Source of the DNA: Paracentrotus lividus
Lineage: Eukaryota > Echinodermata > Echinoidea > Camarodonta > Echinidae
DNA: 64,000 nucleotides
Direction: 5' to 3'
Assembly (NCBI GenBank): GCA_940671915.1
Contig: CALNVZ010003434.1
Coordinates: 19,498,345 to 19,562,344 of the forward strand
In this document: positions 23,296-35,250 of the stretch, in pieces
Position numbering within the stretch: position 1 is the first letter of the stretch
How the letters are laid out: every line of letters starts with the position of its first letter
The notes under the pieces: generated by a model
What the model saw: only the letters and a program-made list of their open reading frames with translations
What the model was told of the DNA's origin: nothing
Databases searched by the model: none
Program-made: the position numbers and the translations under genes

Positions 23296-24361
23296 CAGTG
23301 CGTCCCAGAAAAAAGTATACCCAACTTTGAGGGCCTCATATAAAGAATTCATAAATCATGTGACCATATATTATATCTCATGTTAAAGAGTAACTCATAT
23401 TCTATTCAATTATATAAAATTTATGTCTGTGCTGTCACGAATGACCGAGTATTCATACTTTTAAAAAAATCCGTCGAAAGTGCTTTGTACCAAGTTTGGG
23501 TTATTTTGGGTTTAGCTAATTTCAACTTACCAACTTCTTCAACGTGCCCACCTTCCCTCTCAATGCATAAATCGCAGCGTCGTTGCACGTCTTGGACAGC
23601 TCGTTATCATTGAGCGCAATTATGCTATTACCAAACACCTCCCGAAGTCGATCTGGAACTGCTACACTCCGGTGTGCAGGGGCACCTCCTCCGTGTTGCA
23701 TGGTATCTGCTGACTACAAAAACCTTCTGCTCTGATGTTAGCTGCACCATTTTGGTTGCATGAGGTATCCCGACACATGAAATCAATGTTTTACTTATTT
23801 CTAAGGCACTTGAAATTCAAGGAAGGACACAATGGAAGATCATCCAAGTGTTCATACATACCAAGAGCAATTGAAAGAGGACTTCATCAAGATAGCATCC
23901 CAAGTAACGCTTTATCCCTCGTGAATAACTCAGGAAGGCTTACCTCAAACAATGAATGATGATCAGGGAGCCAGGATTTCACTGACAATATATCATGAAT
24001 ATGATTAACATTTTTGGTCAATTCTCTTGAGCTACATTTCGCATATAATATGTTTGCTTAAGTAATGCAAACATTGTTTTGAAATTTTATCCACTTTGCA
24101 TCATTTTCAGACTAAAACAAAAAACATGAGGATTATTGAAATGAAAATTTTACTTCCGAAAAACTTGGTACAAAGCACTTTCGACGGATTTTTTCAAAGT
24201 TCAAGTACTCAGTCGTTCGTTACAGCATTGACATAAATTTTGTATCATCGAACAGAACATGAGTTAGTCTTTAACATAAAATGAAAAATAAGGTCACATG
24301 ATTTATGAATTTCTAATACGAGACCTTCAAAGTTGGGTATACTTTTTTCTGGGACGCACTG
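23296..24361 (-). mobile_element. Tc1/mariner-type transposon with ~200-bp TIRs, internally deleted
   Basis: Ends CAGTGCGTCCCAGAAAAAAG and the exact inverse are flanked by TA on both sides. Inverted arms extend roughly 200 bp (23296-23497 against 24160-24361). The minus strand of the interior encodes two short transposase blocks at 23520-23715. It is inserted in a LINE. The large internal deletion and frame breaks make it non-autonomous. Confidence 0.85.
23520..23715 (-). pseudogene. mariner-type transposase remnant
   Basis: Minus-strand blocks read MQHGGAPAHRSVAVPDRLRE with a following VFGNSIIAL, then, in another frame, AVQDVQRRCDLCIEREGGHV. In mariner/IS630-type transposases the first block (QxGAPxH) surrounds the second catalytic Asp, and the second is the extreme C-terminus (CIexxGGHxE). 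The WPxxSPDLxPxDxxxW segment holding the third acidic residue is missing between them, so no active enzyme can be made. The copy is a fossil. Confidence 0.75.
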
Positions 24362-24964
24362 TATAGTGTCCCTGTAGATAATAATTTATTATGTTTAGAT
24401 CATGTGGAACGTATTTGCCGATCCGTGCTCAGGAGGGTAAAACCGTTTGCGGATGAATCATCTTTGTAATTGGTTTATATCATTTCTCATTCAATATAGA
24501 TTATGAAATTACAGGAAATAGATTTGTATGTCAAATAACGAAATTACAAAACAGGGCTGACAGAATGATTTCAAATTGCAAGTCACCATCCAATGAATTA
24601 TTTACTCGCCAGAAATGGATGAGTTTTTGCTTTTAAGTGCAATTATCATATAAATGACTTTGGCGGCTGATCATTAAAACGTCGTTTACGAAGAAGTTTC
24701 AACTAATTAAAAATAACAATATCCGACAAAGTGCAAAAAAAAAAAAAATCTTATAAATCATAAATGTAATACAGAGTATGTCAATAATGCATTACTATAT
24801 ATAGTACTTCGGAATAATCTTCCTTTAAACATGAAAACAATAAAGATCTAAACAATTTTAAACTGTTACTTAAGAAGTATTATCTAAGTTTAAAACAGCT
24901 CTTTACATTGTTCAATCTGATCTTGTTATCCTGTTTAAATATATTTGAATAAATAAATAAATGT

Positions 24965-26140
24965 ATAGTAGATGGTTTAAAAAGTCTTATCGGCTTCTTG
25001 TGCCGTCAACATAATCCTCTCTTTAACCGCTTTTCCTTCATTTCCCCCTTTTCAGAATATCAGTCAGTCTGACAATATCTTTTCGCATTTTCAGTAATAA
25101 CAAATTGTATAATTGCTCATTCTAAACTGATTTCCTTGATACCACATCTATTTCATTTTATTGACCTTCTTACGAATAATTATGTAATATGTTGCCATGC
25201 ATGTCCGTGATACATTTAATTGTATTCATCATTTAAAGTGTATATAGTTGTATCTGTCTATGCAAGGCCCCATTTAACACCAACATTTGTTAAATAGGTT
25301 GAGAATGTTTAAGTAGTAGACAAATAAATATAATTATAAGAAAAAAAGTGTATATATTCTTACTTACTTTACTACCTTTCTTACCTACTTTACTACTTTT
25401 ATTACTTTATTAACATAAGAAGGCAGACTTACAAAATGCTCATAAATGGGCAAGCATAACTGCTTTTTGCCCACAACCACACAAGTCATGATTATGAAAT
25501 TTTGTTAGCAACCATAAAATTTCGAGTTATAAAAACAAAATGTGTTTTAGAAAATGAGAACATTCTTAAAAAGAGTTTTAACTAATGGCGTTACATTAAT
25601 ATTAAAACAAGTTAAAAGAAGTTATTTGAATTCTTACCCGAACAAGGTGAAACAAGAAGAAAAAAAAATGGTCCGAGATGACAACTGCATGTGCGACAAA
25701 CTGGCTTCAAAAAGTCGATGCCTCACTATGAATATTATTCTTGGGCAATTCCATTTTTGAAACCGGGGTGCAGAAGACATGAGGCAAAGTGTGCGTCGCG
25801 ATATGAAAAAATTCATTTAAGTACAACAGGAATTCATATACAATAAGACATAAACCATCAAATTAATGATTGTGACAAGTTGAACGACATCATCTTTTTT
25901 TGTTCAAAACTACCTTGTCCTCAACAGGGATAAAATAAAGGGATATGGTTACAGATTGTCAAAGACGCGCGTATAACGTATCATTGAATGAGATCCAGTT
26001 TCCTATGTGACCATCCACATCACTTCTTCACTTTTCAGGTTGTAAGCCGTGGTCTGATTTGATCATAATTATGCCCCAGTCATACCAGCAAATTAAAGCG
26101 TTTCCTATTTGACAGATTCTTTGTTATTCGACATTCTGTT
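24965..26140. other. non-coding part of duplicated block
   Basis: No gene recognised. Contains (CTTA/CTTT)-rich sequence at 25360-25410. The same stretch recurs at about 28625-29785. Confidence 0.4.
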
Positions 26141-26145
26141 GTACT

Positions 26146-26455
26146 GGTATCTCACTTGCCATGAGATGGATTAGGGACTGCTTTGAGACGGGTTTGAGAC
26201 GATTTTGAAACTTGTCGCGGAGACGTCTCAGAGATGTCTCCGCGACAGAAACAAAAATGTCAGAAACGTCTCTGCAACAAAAAAAAAAGTATCGGGGACG
26301 TCTCCGCGACGGAAAAAATGTATCGGAGACGTCTCCGCGACAGCAACAAAAAAAAAAAAAAAAGTATCAGAGACGTCCCCGCGACGGAAAAAGGTATCGG
26401 AGGCGTCTCTGAGTGTAGGTACTGCAGAGACGTTTTCGTGAAGTGAAATACCACC
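26146..26455. mobile_element. GAGAC-family MITE, copy 2, with GAGACGTCTCC array
   Basis: Left end TGGTATCTCACTTGCCATGA and right end AAATACCACCA are weakly inverted. The inside has about six tandem variants of a ~30-bp unit built on the palindrome GGAGACGTCTCC plus CGCGACGGAAAAA. Frames rich in Ser-Glu-Thr-Ser are by-products of the repeat. Confidence 0.75.
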
Positions 26456-26459
26456 ACGA

Positions 26460-27125
26460 CAAAGCTTATTCGATGGTCATAACCGGTCGTATGCTCCCGT
26501 CATGGAATCGGCCAAGTTCTTCTATTCCTACGGTTTTTTATATGACTGTAGAAAAGGTACTGCAAAAACCTCCTGCGTGACGTGCCTGCTCCGTGTGTGT
26601 CTGAAAAAAAAACTAGCCCTAGGTGAGACGTATAATTCTATGAAATACACCGTAATATAAATCGCGAGTTTCACGATGCTCGTGTGACCAATCGCAACTA
26701 CGACATTACAGTTTTCTTTCAAAACTTCATACCGGTTTTACATTTGGTCGACGATCATCGTACGAGCACCCTTAGGGAGTCTATGGTCAAAATATGTGTT
26801 TTTGTGTGCGGGGGGGGGGGGGGGGATGGTTGCATATGGGCAATTCCATGAATTAGTGGACATGGACATAAAAATTAGAAATACGATTTCCCAGGTGAAA
26901 TTTGTGTTTTATGGTAGAAGATATGTTGAACAATACAGACCAAAGGTCTGAAAGTCAATTAATTACAAGAAAATATCAAAATATGTGGATTTAGCACAGT
27001 TCATATTCTAGGCTGAAATTATGAGTAAAACACTACAAAAAGTTTAAGACATCAGTGAATACTACAAAAAGGGTCTTTTCAGTAAATTTAGGAACATTCA
27101 ACAATTGAATATAATTGTCTTTCAG
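26460..27125. other. non-coding; end of GGGCAATTCCATG element near 26836
   Basis: A G-run at 26810-26825 is followed by ATATGGGCAATTCCATGA. The same terminal word occurs at about 30462 and, inverted, at about 36338-36353, suggesting ends of a transposon family. No gene. Confidence 0.4.
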
Positions 27126-27130
27126 AAATC

Positions 27131-27930
27131 AGTTCAGTTCAGTTCAGTTCATTTATTTCACATCCATTAAAAGACATATTAACAATTACAGTATTTGAAT
27201 AAACAAAGCAACATATAAAATACAATCATGTTTTACTTTAATATATAACATAACAGTTTACAATATATAAAAGATAAAAAGAAAAAACAATGCAGCGGAT
27301 GGAGGGATCAGCAAAAGCCATTGGCTTGTCAAGGCTGATCCCCATTTTACTACATTGTTTAAAAAAAACTAAATGTCTAAACTAACAAAAACAGAAAAGG
27401 GGGGCTTAAAAAAAAATAACAAACAAACACAGAAAAGGCTTTTTTTTACAGGCAGTTACATAAGAGGGTTCAAGTATTTCATTTTAAAATTACGTTTAAA
27501 GGAAGATAGAGAAGGGGAATTTTTAAGACTTTCTGATAAATTGTTCCACATAACTGGTCCTTTATATCTAATAATAGTTCTGGAAAAATTATATTTGGTT
27601 CTAGGAATATATATTTTTTCGGAGTTTCTAGTAGTATATGTATTTATGGATTTGTTTGAGACAAAATAATTATTAAAACAAGAAGGAAGTGCATTTTTCA
27701 TATACAAAAACATAAAAGAGGTAACTGATAGTTCATAAATGTGCTCTAATTTTAGAATATTTAATTTTACAAATAATTTATCAGTATGAGCTTTATATGA
27801 TGAGTTTGTAATTATCCTAACAACTTTTTTTTGTAAAAAAAAATATTTTGTTGAACAAATAGGAAGCACAGCCTCCCCATAAAATGATACAATAGTTCAA
27901 ATCTGGCAATATCATGGTGTTATATAAGTT
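27131..27930 (-). mobile_element. LINE 3' portion (RT C-terminus and tail), copy 1
   Basis: The minus-strand frame 27456-27869 (137 codons) reads LQKKVVRIITNSSYKAHTDK and later YKGPVMWNNLSESLKN, the C-terminal domain of CR1/jockey-type ORF2. The 3' end at 27131-27155 is AAATAAATGAACTGAACTGA, a (GAACT)n tail. The element stops abruptly at about 27930, where the duplicated block ends. The longer version is at 30765-33920. Confidence 0.85.
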
Positions 27931-28019
27931 AAAAAGAGAGAGATAAAGTAAGGTCACATTGATTTATGAATTTCTAATAGAGACCTTCAAAGTGGGTATA
28001 CTTTTTCTGGACGCACTGT

Positions 28020-28620
28020 ATAGTGTCCCTGTTAGATAATAATTATATGTTTAGATCATGTGGAACGTATTTTGCCGATCCGTGCTCAGGAGGGTTAAAA
28101 CCGTTTTGCGGTGAATTCATCTTTGTAATTGGTTTATATCATTTCTCATTCAATATAGATTATGAAATTACAGGAATAGATTTGTATGTCAAAATAACGA
28201 AATTACAAAACAGGGTCTGACAGAATGATTTCAAATTGCAAGTACCATCCAATGAATATTTACTCGCCAGAAATGGATGAGTTTTTGCTTTTAAGTGCAA
28301 TTATCATATAAATGACTTGTGGCGGCTGATCATTAAACGTCGTTTACGAAGAAGTTTCAACTAATTAAAAAATAACAATATCGCAAAGTGCAAAATAAAA
28401 AAAAATCTTATAAATCATATAATGTAATCAGAGTATGTCAATATGCAATTACTATATATAGTACTTCGGAATAATCTTCCTTAAACATGAAAACAATAAA
28501 GATCTAAACAATTTTAAACTTACTTAAGAAGTATTATCTAAGTTAAACAGCTCTTTACATTGTTCAATCTGATCTTGTTATCCTGTTTAAATATATTTGA
28601 ATAAATAAATAAATGTATAG
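28020..28620 (+). mobile_element. plus-strand LINE RT C-terminal remnant, duplicate copy
   Basis: Second copy of the 24364-24960 fragment, including the DLYVKITKLQNR stretch and the (AATA)n tail. Confidence 0.7.
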
Positions 28621-29786
28621 TAGATGGTTTTAAAAAGTCTTATCGGCTTCTTGTGCCGTCAACATAATCCTCTCTTAACCGCTTTTCCTTCATTTTCCCC
28701 TTTTCAGAATATCAGTCAGTCTGACAATATCTTTTCGCATTTCAGTAATAAAATATTGTATAATTGCTCATTCTAAACTGATTTCCTTGATACCCACATC
28801 TATTTCATTTATTGACCTTCTTACGAATATTATGTAATATGTTGCCATGCATGTCCGTGATACATTTAATTGTATTCATCATTTAAGTGTATATAGTTGT
28901 ATCTGTCTATGCAAGGCCCATTACCACAACATTTGTTAAATAGGTTGAAATGTTTAAGTAGTAGACAAATAAAATATAATTATAAGAAAAAAAGTGTAAT
29001 ATTCTTACTTACTTTACTTACCTTCTTACCTACTTTACTACTTTTATTACTTATTAACATAAGAAGGCAGACTTACAAAATGCTCATAACATGGGAGCAT
29101 AACTGCTTTTTGCCCACAACCACACAAGTCATGATTATGAAATTTGTTGTTAGCAACCATAAAATTTCGAGTTATAAAAACAAAAATGTGTTTTAGAAAA
29201 TGAGAACATTCTTAAAAAGAGTTTTAACTAATGGCGTTACATTAATATTAAAACAAGTTAAAAGAAGTTATTTGAATTCTTACCCGAACAAGTGAAACAA
29301 GAAGAAAAAAAAATGGTCCGAGATGACAACTGCATGTGCGAAAACTGGCTTCAAAAAGTCGATGCCTCACTATGAATATTATTCTTGGGCAATTCCATTT
29401 TTGAAACCGGGTGCAGAAGACATGAGGCAAAGTGTGCGTCGCGATATGAAAAAATTCATTTAATACAACAGGAATTCAATACAATAAGACATAAAACCAT
29501 CAAATTAATGATTGTGACAAGTTGAACGACATCATCTTTTTTTGTTCAAAACTACCTTGTCCTCAACAGGGATAAAATAAAGGATTATGGTTACAGATTG
29601 TCAAAGACGCGCGCGTATAACGTATCATTGAATGAGATCCAGTTTCCTATGTGACCATCCACATCACTTCTTCACTTTTCAGGTTGTAAGCCTGGTCTGA
29701 TTTGATCATAATTTATGCCCCAGTCATACCAGCAAATTAAAGCGTTTCCTATTTGACAGATTCTTTGTTATTCGACATTCTGTTGT

Positions 29787-30100
29787 TACTGGTATATCTC
29801 ACTTGCCATGAGATGGATTAGGGACTGCTTTGAGACGGGTTTGAGACGATTTTGAAATTGTCGCGGAGACGTCTCAGAGATGTCTCCGCGACAGAAACCA
29901 AAAAATGTCAGAAACGTCTCTGAACAAAAAAAAAAGTATCGGGGACGTCTCTGCGACGGAAATGTATCGGAGACGTCTCCCGACAGCAAAACAAAAAAAA
30001 AAAAAGTATCAGAGACGTCCCGCGACGGAAAAAGTATCGGAGGCGTCTCTGAGTGTAGGTACTGCAGAGACGTGTTTCGTGAAGTGAAATACCACCACGA
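29787..30100. mobile_element. GAGAC-family MITE, copy 3 (duplicate of copy 2)
   Basis: Same element as 26146-26455 within the duplicated block, with the GGAGACGTCTCC array slightly shortened by single-base losses. Confidence 0.75.
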
Positions 30101-30764
30101 CAAAGCTTATTCGATGGTCATAACGGTCGTTGCTCCCTCATGGAATCGGCCAAGTTCTTCTATTCCTACGGTTTTTATATGACTGTAGAAAGGTACTGCA
30201 AAACTCCTGCGTGACGTGCCTGCTCGTGTGTGTCTGAAAAAAAAACTAGCCCTAGGTGAGACGTATAATTCTATGAAATACACCGTAATATAAATCGCGA
30301 GTTTCACGATGCTCGTGTGACCAATCGCAACTACGACATTACAGTTTTCTTTCAAAACTTCATACCGGTTTACATTTGGTCGACGATCATCGTACGAGCA
30401 CCCTTAGGGAGTCTATGGTCAAAATATGTGTTTTTGTGTGCGGGGGGGGGGGATGGTTGCATTATGGGCAATTCCATGAATTAGTGGACATGGACATAAA
30501 AATTAGAAATACGATTTCCCAGGTGAAATTTGTTGTTTTATGGTAGAAGATATGTTGAACAATACAGACCAAAGGTCTGAAAGTCAATTAATTTACAAGA
30601 AAAATATCAAATATATGTGGAATTTAGCACAGTTCATATTCTATTAGGCTGAAATTATGAGTAAAACACTAAAAAAGTTTAAGACATCAGTGAATACTAC
30701 AAAAAGGGTCTTTTCAGTAAATTTAGGAACATTCAACAATTGAATATAATTGTCTTTCAGAAAT

Positions 30765-33700
30765 CAGTTCAGTTCAGTTCAGTTCATTTATTTCACATCC
30801 ATTAAAGACATATTAAAATTACAGTATTTTGATAAACAAAGCAACTATAAAATACAATCATGTTTACTTTAATATATAACATAACAGTTTACAATATATA
30901 AAAGATAAAAAGAAAAAACAATGGCAGGCGGATGAGAGGATCAGCAAAAGCCATTGGCTTGTCAAGGCTGATCCCCATTACTACATGTTTAAAAAAAACT
31001 AAATGTTTAAACTAACAAAAACAGAAAGGGGGGGCTTAAAAAAAAATAACAAACAAACACGAAAAGGCTTTTTTTTTACAGGCAGTTACAAAGAGGGTTC
31101 AAAGTATTTTCATTTTTAAAATTACGTTTAAAGGAAGATAGAGAAGGGTATTTTTAAGACTTTCTGATAAATTGTTCCACATAACTGGTCCTTTTATATC
31201 TAATAATAGTTCTGGAAAAATTATATTTGGTTCTAGGAAATATATATTTTTCGGAGTTTCTAGTAGTATATGTATTTATGGATTTGTTTGAGACAAAATA
31301 ATTATTAAAACAAGAAGGAAGTGCATTTTTCATATACAAAACATAAAAGAGGTAACTGATAGTTCATAAATGTGCTCTAATTTTGAATATTTAATTTTAC
31401 AAATAATTATCAGTATGAGCTTTTATGATGAGTTTGTAATTATCCTAACAACTTTTTTTTGAAAAAAAATATTTTGTTGAACAATAGGAAGCACAGCCTC
31501 CCATAAAATGATACAATAGTTCAAAATCTGGCAATATCATGGTGTATATAAGTTAACAAGGAACACGAATAGGTAACAAATGTTTTAGTCTATTAATGAC
31601 TCCAATAACTCTAGATATTTTACAAGAGATGTAGTTATATGGTTTTTCCAAGTTAAATCACAGTCATATAGATTCCTAAAATTTCACAGAATTACATTTT
31701 TTTACTTCTTAGCCATCTACAGATATATGTATTGCACTTTCATCGATACGTTTGTTTCTAGTCTTGAAAATAACATAGTTAGTTTTATCAAAGTTAATCA
31801 AAAGTTTTGTTGGCAATTAAACCATTTATATATTATTTTTTAATTCATTGTTAAGTAGATTGTTAATTATTTCAGGGTCTTTTCCAGTGAAAAACAAAGT
31901 GGTATCATCAGCAAATAAAATTGAAAGATAATACATCGCTAACGGAAGGTAAGTCATTCATGTAAATAGGAATAAAAGCGGACCCAAATTTGATCCTTGA
32001 GGGACTCCAGTAGTTATATTTCATTATAAGTAGAAGAATAAGTACCTACATTTGTAAATTTTGTTTCTATTTGGTAAATAACTTTTTTATTAAAAGTAAA
32101 GGGTACCTCTTATCCCATAAAAGTACATTTTTTTTTAAGCAAAATATTATGATCAATGCAATCGACGCTTTAGAGGGGTCTAAAAATTTCCTTACTAAAA
32201 TTCTTTATTTTCAATAGCTTTGGAAATTCCTGTCAAGTAATCCAAAGGCATGAGAGGTACATATTTTTTTCTAAACCAAATGTTTATTATACAAAATACA
32301 AGCTGGTGTCAAGAAAGAATAAGTTATATTATAATATGATTTTTTCAAATATTTTACAAAAAAGCAGTAAATACGATATTGGTCTGTAATTATGTGGCAT
32401 GTGATTCATTTCCTTTTTTATAACAGGTATAACTTTTTGCATATTTTTTAATGAGTCTGGAAAAGATCCCTGTTGAATTGATGCATTTATAATTTGCGTA
32501 GTGGATGATGAGTATAATAAATAGATTTCTTCATACTTTAGGATGTACACCATCATATCCGGGGCTTTGTTTACATCAAGTTTGAAAATTAAACATCATA
32601 TTATATCAGCTTCTGTTATTGGTTGCAATAAACATTGATTCCTTAAAATTACATGTAAAAACATGTCGGTGATTTAATGATTCGTGTCATCATTATTTAC
32701 ACTTTCGTTAATCTTTTTCAATAGTACTAAAAGTTTCATTTAACAAATTGGCAATATCTTGTCTCTGTGATTATCAACACCATCATTTTCTATTCTTTAT
32801 TCTCCTTTTCTTAAGTTGTTTTTATTTAAAATGTAATTAATGAGTTCCATGTTTCCCTTTTCTTATCATTGACGTACTGATTCAATTTGAGTCCGTAATA
32901 TTTGCGTTTATCTTTCTCGAGAAAGGTTATTTAAAATATTTACTTTTTTTGTAGGATTCTTTCGTACTAGGGTGCGGTTCTTAAATATTTACGATACAGT
33001 AAATGTTTTTTCTTGCTAAAGCTATTAACTATTATCCTTTAGTTACCACAAGGTTTTTTATTGGTATTTTTGTGTTTTTATTTTTTAATAGTTTTAAAGA
33101 GGGAGACACTTCCTGTAATATAGTTCAAGCATATATATTTAAGAAGTTATCATATTTTTCATTAGCATTTTCAAACTGATCCAGAAATTGCCAATTCAAC
33201 AAGCAATTCCTGACAAAAAAAGTGTATATTTTTTCATTCAAATCAATATAGGTCATTCCCTTCAGATTCTGTTATAGTAGTCAGTTTCAAAACTATAAAT
33301 GGTGTTAAGTGATCACTACATCGATTTCTATAATACCAGACAATTAAAACATTTCAGAACAATTATAAAAAAATTATCCAGTAGAATGCACAGATTGATC
33401 TTGTTCTGGTTGGGTTATGAATATAAGGTAAGAATTGAAAAGTTTTACAAATTATTAAAGAATTCAGTTACATTTAACTTTCATTTATCTCAAAAAACAA
33501 CATTAAAATCACCCATTAATATACATCTTTTTTTTCTTTGAAGAATTGTCATTCAATGGAACGATATACTTTATCTATAAAATCTGAAGAGATTGACTGG
33601 GTGTCTAAATATTACAGCAACAATATAGTTTAATTTGCTATACACTTCAATAAATATACTTTCAATACTGTCACACGAAAATATCTAAGTCTAGTCTTCT

Positions 33701-33920
33701 TTTGTATCTAATATTTCATTACATATATTCGCAACACCCACCACCTCTCTGTCATGACGCTTATTTGCAATTAGGTTGTATGTGTAAGATAAAAATCAGT
33801 TTTCGTCTCCTTTTAAACCAGGTTTCGCAATTCCAATAAGAAGATAAAGAGTAAGAAAAGCATCGAGACAATAATTGAAGGAGTCAAAATTATGTTTCAA
33901 GCTACGGCGTTAAAGGTGTG
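30765..33920 (-). mobile_element. degenerate CR1/L2-like LINE with endonuclease and RT
   Basis: Read on the minus strand from 33920. Endonuclease start RSLKHNFDSFNYCLDAF (~33908-33850); then YNLIANKRHDRE and GVANICNEI; then ILMGDFNV (~33505), the EEP motif. RT fingers: INASIQQGSFPDSLK and NYRPISYLLLFCKIFEK (32556-32329), then DCIDHNILL (~32170). RT palm: GVPQGSNLGPLLF and FADDTTLFF (~32020-31890). C-terminal domain ~31500-31090 and (GAACT)n tail at 30765. Frames change many times and stops are common, so no protein can be made. Order and motifs fit the jockey/CR1/L2 superfamily. Confidence 0.88.
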
Positions 33921-33924
33921 CCAG

Positions 33925-34475
33925 AGATTTACTGTGGAAGAATTAATCAATAATTTGCATTGTTGAAGTTTTAAATCAGAGGGTGTGTAATACTGATTAT
34001 TATAAAAATATTCTATTTCATCTTCATATCCTCTATCAAAGTACAATTCCCATCATTTTGCATAGGAAAATCATTATAATTAATTGTAAGTGTGACCTGT
34101 TTACATAAAATAAATTACAATCAAATAAACACAAAACAAAAAGTTAACTACATATTCAAAGAAGAAATACATGAACGAAATCATGAAGAAAAAAAAACAC
34201 AAAAAACAAGAGTTTTTAATGTAAAGCATTAGATAATCAGGAACCATCAGCGTAATCAAGTATATAATATAAATAATTTGTGCAATATCATACCAATAAC
34301 AAAATTTTGGACATGATAATAAAGTTATTTGTTATGTTGTATATTGCCACAATCCTGATTCACTCACTCTGAAAAGTCTCTATGTTTCTAATTCAGGGAA
34401 TGTTCATTGGGTCAGCTTCTTGTCGATATCAGTTTCGTTATTTTTCTTCCGTTGTTAGCACTCGATATCAGTAAC
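33925..34475. other. AT-rich stretch upstream of the LINE
   Basis: May include a degraded LINE 5' region, but no ORF1 signature was found. Confidence 0.3.
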
Positions 34476-34779
34476 GCGATGATCCGTCAAAATTGTATTG
34501 GGTTTGCTAAATAACCACAAATTTTGGAATTCTCTGGCATTTGAATCCCCATGTAACGTAACTAACCTAAAAAATCAACTTTGTTTTTCCTGAAAGAAAG
34601 TAAATGCCCCAGAATTGTTCATATTTAAATATTCCTCCTATACATCATTCGAAACTCAAAACAATCCATGAAATCAATAACATTGTCATATAGCGAATTG
34701 AGTAGCATCCAAAATGTGTAACGTAACTAACCATGTAACGTAACTAACATGCAGTAACGTAACTACACTGCATTCAACC

Positions 34780-35250
34780 TTAATCAACACTGTTCAGTGG
34801 AAAGTAGAGAAAACTATTGTGATATATTAAAGACAAAAGAGACGCATGAAATAACAATGCCATCCTATGGATAATTATAACATAATATAGGCCAAATAAT
34901 ATCAACAAAATAATCAAAATAACTGAACAATGACTTCTCATGAAGAAAGCAGAATAATAAACTTTAACTCTTTGACCCCAAGTGAGCCCAAACAAGACAC
35001 ACATCTTGTCAAAGGAACTGTAACTCAAACAAAGAAATGCGTCACTTTGAGATAGCTGGACAATGAACCCGCTTTTTCCTGACTGTATTGGTTTGAGGCA
35101 TATTTGGGGATTCATATATGTATATATTTGTGTTTGGTTCTCCAATATTACCCGACAGGGAAAAGACTCTTCATTATTTTCTATTTTACACATGTTCCTA
35201 ATCATGATGCACAGAACATGCAGATCAACATGTGTAACCTTTAATATCAT
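34780..35250 (-). CDS. unrecognised 156-codon frame within repeat-like DNA
   Basis: Open for 471 bases. The predicted protein has a hydrophilic half with several Cys (residues ~1-100) and one strongly hydrophobic stretch at about 109-128 (VILIILLILFGLYYVIII), like a single transmembrane segment. I recognise no family. It lies between GTAACGTAACTAAC motifs in a probable transposon. There is no promoter or splice evidence, and an open frame of this length can occur by chance, so it is offered only as a candidate. Confidence 0.2.
   Translation of the reverse strand: MILKVTHVDLHVLCIMIRNMCKIENNEESFPCRVILENQTQIYTYMNPQICLKPIQSGKSGFIVQLSQSDAFLCLSYSSFDKMCVLFGLTWGQRVKVYYSAFFMRSHCSVILIILLILFGLYYVIIIHRMALLFHASLLSLIYHNSFLYFPLNSVD

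Larger units (their letters stand above)
23041..24960 (+). mobile_element. plus-strand LINE remnant split by a mariner-type insertion
   Basis: The left piece (23041-23293) translates in shifting frames to GEIITFSDEPTLD and NIDKTK, matching the RT palm (YADD-like strand) and the following LNxxKTK motif. The right piece (24364-24960) gives KLQNRADRMISNCKSPSNEL and later LRNNLPLNMKTIKI, the RT C-terminal region, ending in (AATA)n. The two pieces are continuous around the 1066-bp mariner-type element at 23296-24361. Catalytic FADD reads FSDE, with many stops: inactive. Confidence 0.75.
24290..27930. repeat. direct duplication, copy 1 (~3.6 kb)
   Basis: From the right arm of the mariner-type element through LINE sequence, the GAGAC-family MITE and the 3' part of a minus-strand LINE, this block is repeated almost base for base at 27945-31556. 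Differences are overwhelmingly single-base insertions or deletions in short homopolymers. Confidence 0.95.
27945..31556. repeat. direct duplication, copy 2 (~3.6 kb)
   Basis: Counterpart of 24290-27930, in the same orientation and directly abutting it. It is slightly shorter because of many single-base losses (for example GGGACGCACTG becomes GGACGCACTG). Copy 2 continues into further LINE sequence that copy 1 lacks. Confidence 0.95.

Noticed and set aside
26205..26457. Overlapping Ser-Glu-Thr-Ser-Pro-Arg frames resembling an RS protein
   Set aside because: Products of the GGAGACGTCTCC array, present in all frames and mirrored on the other strand.
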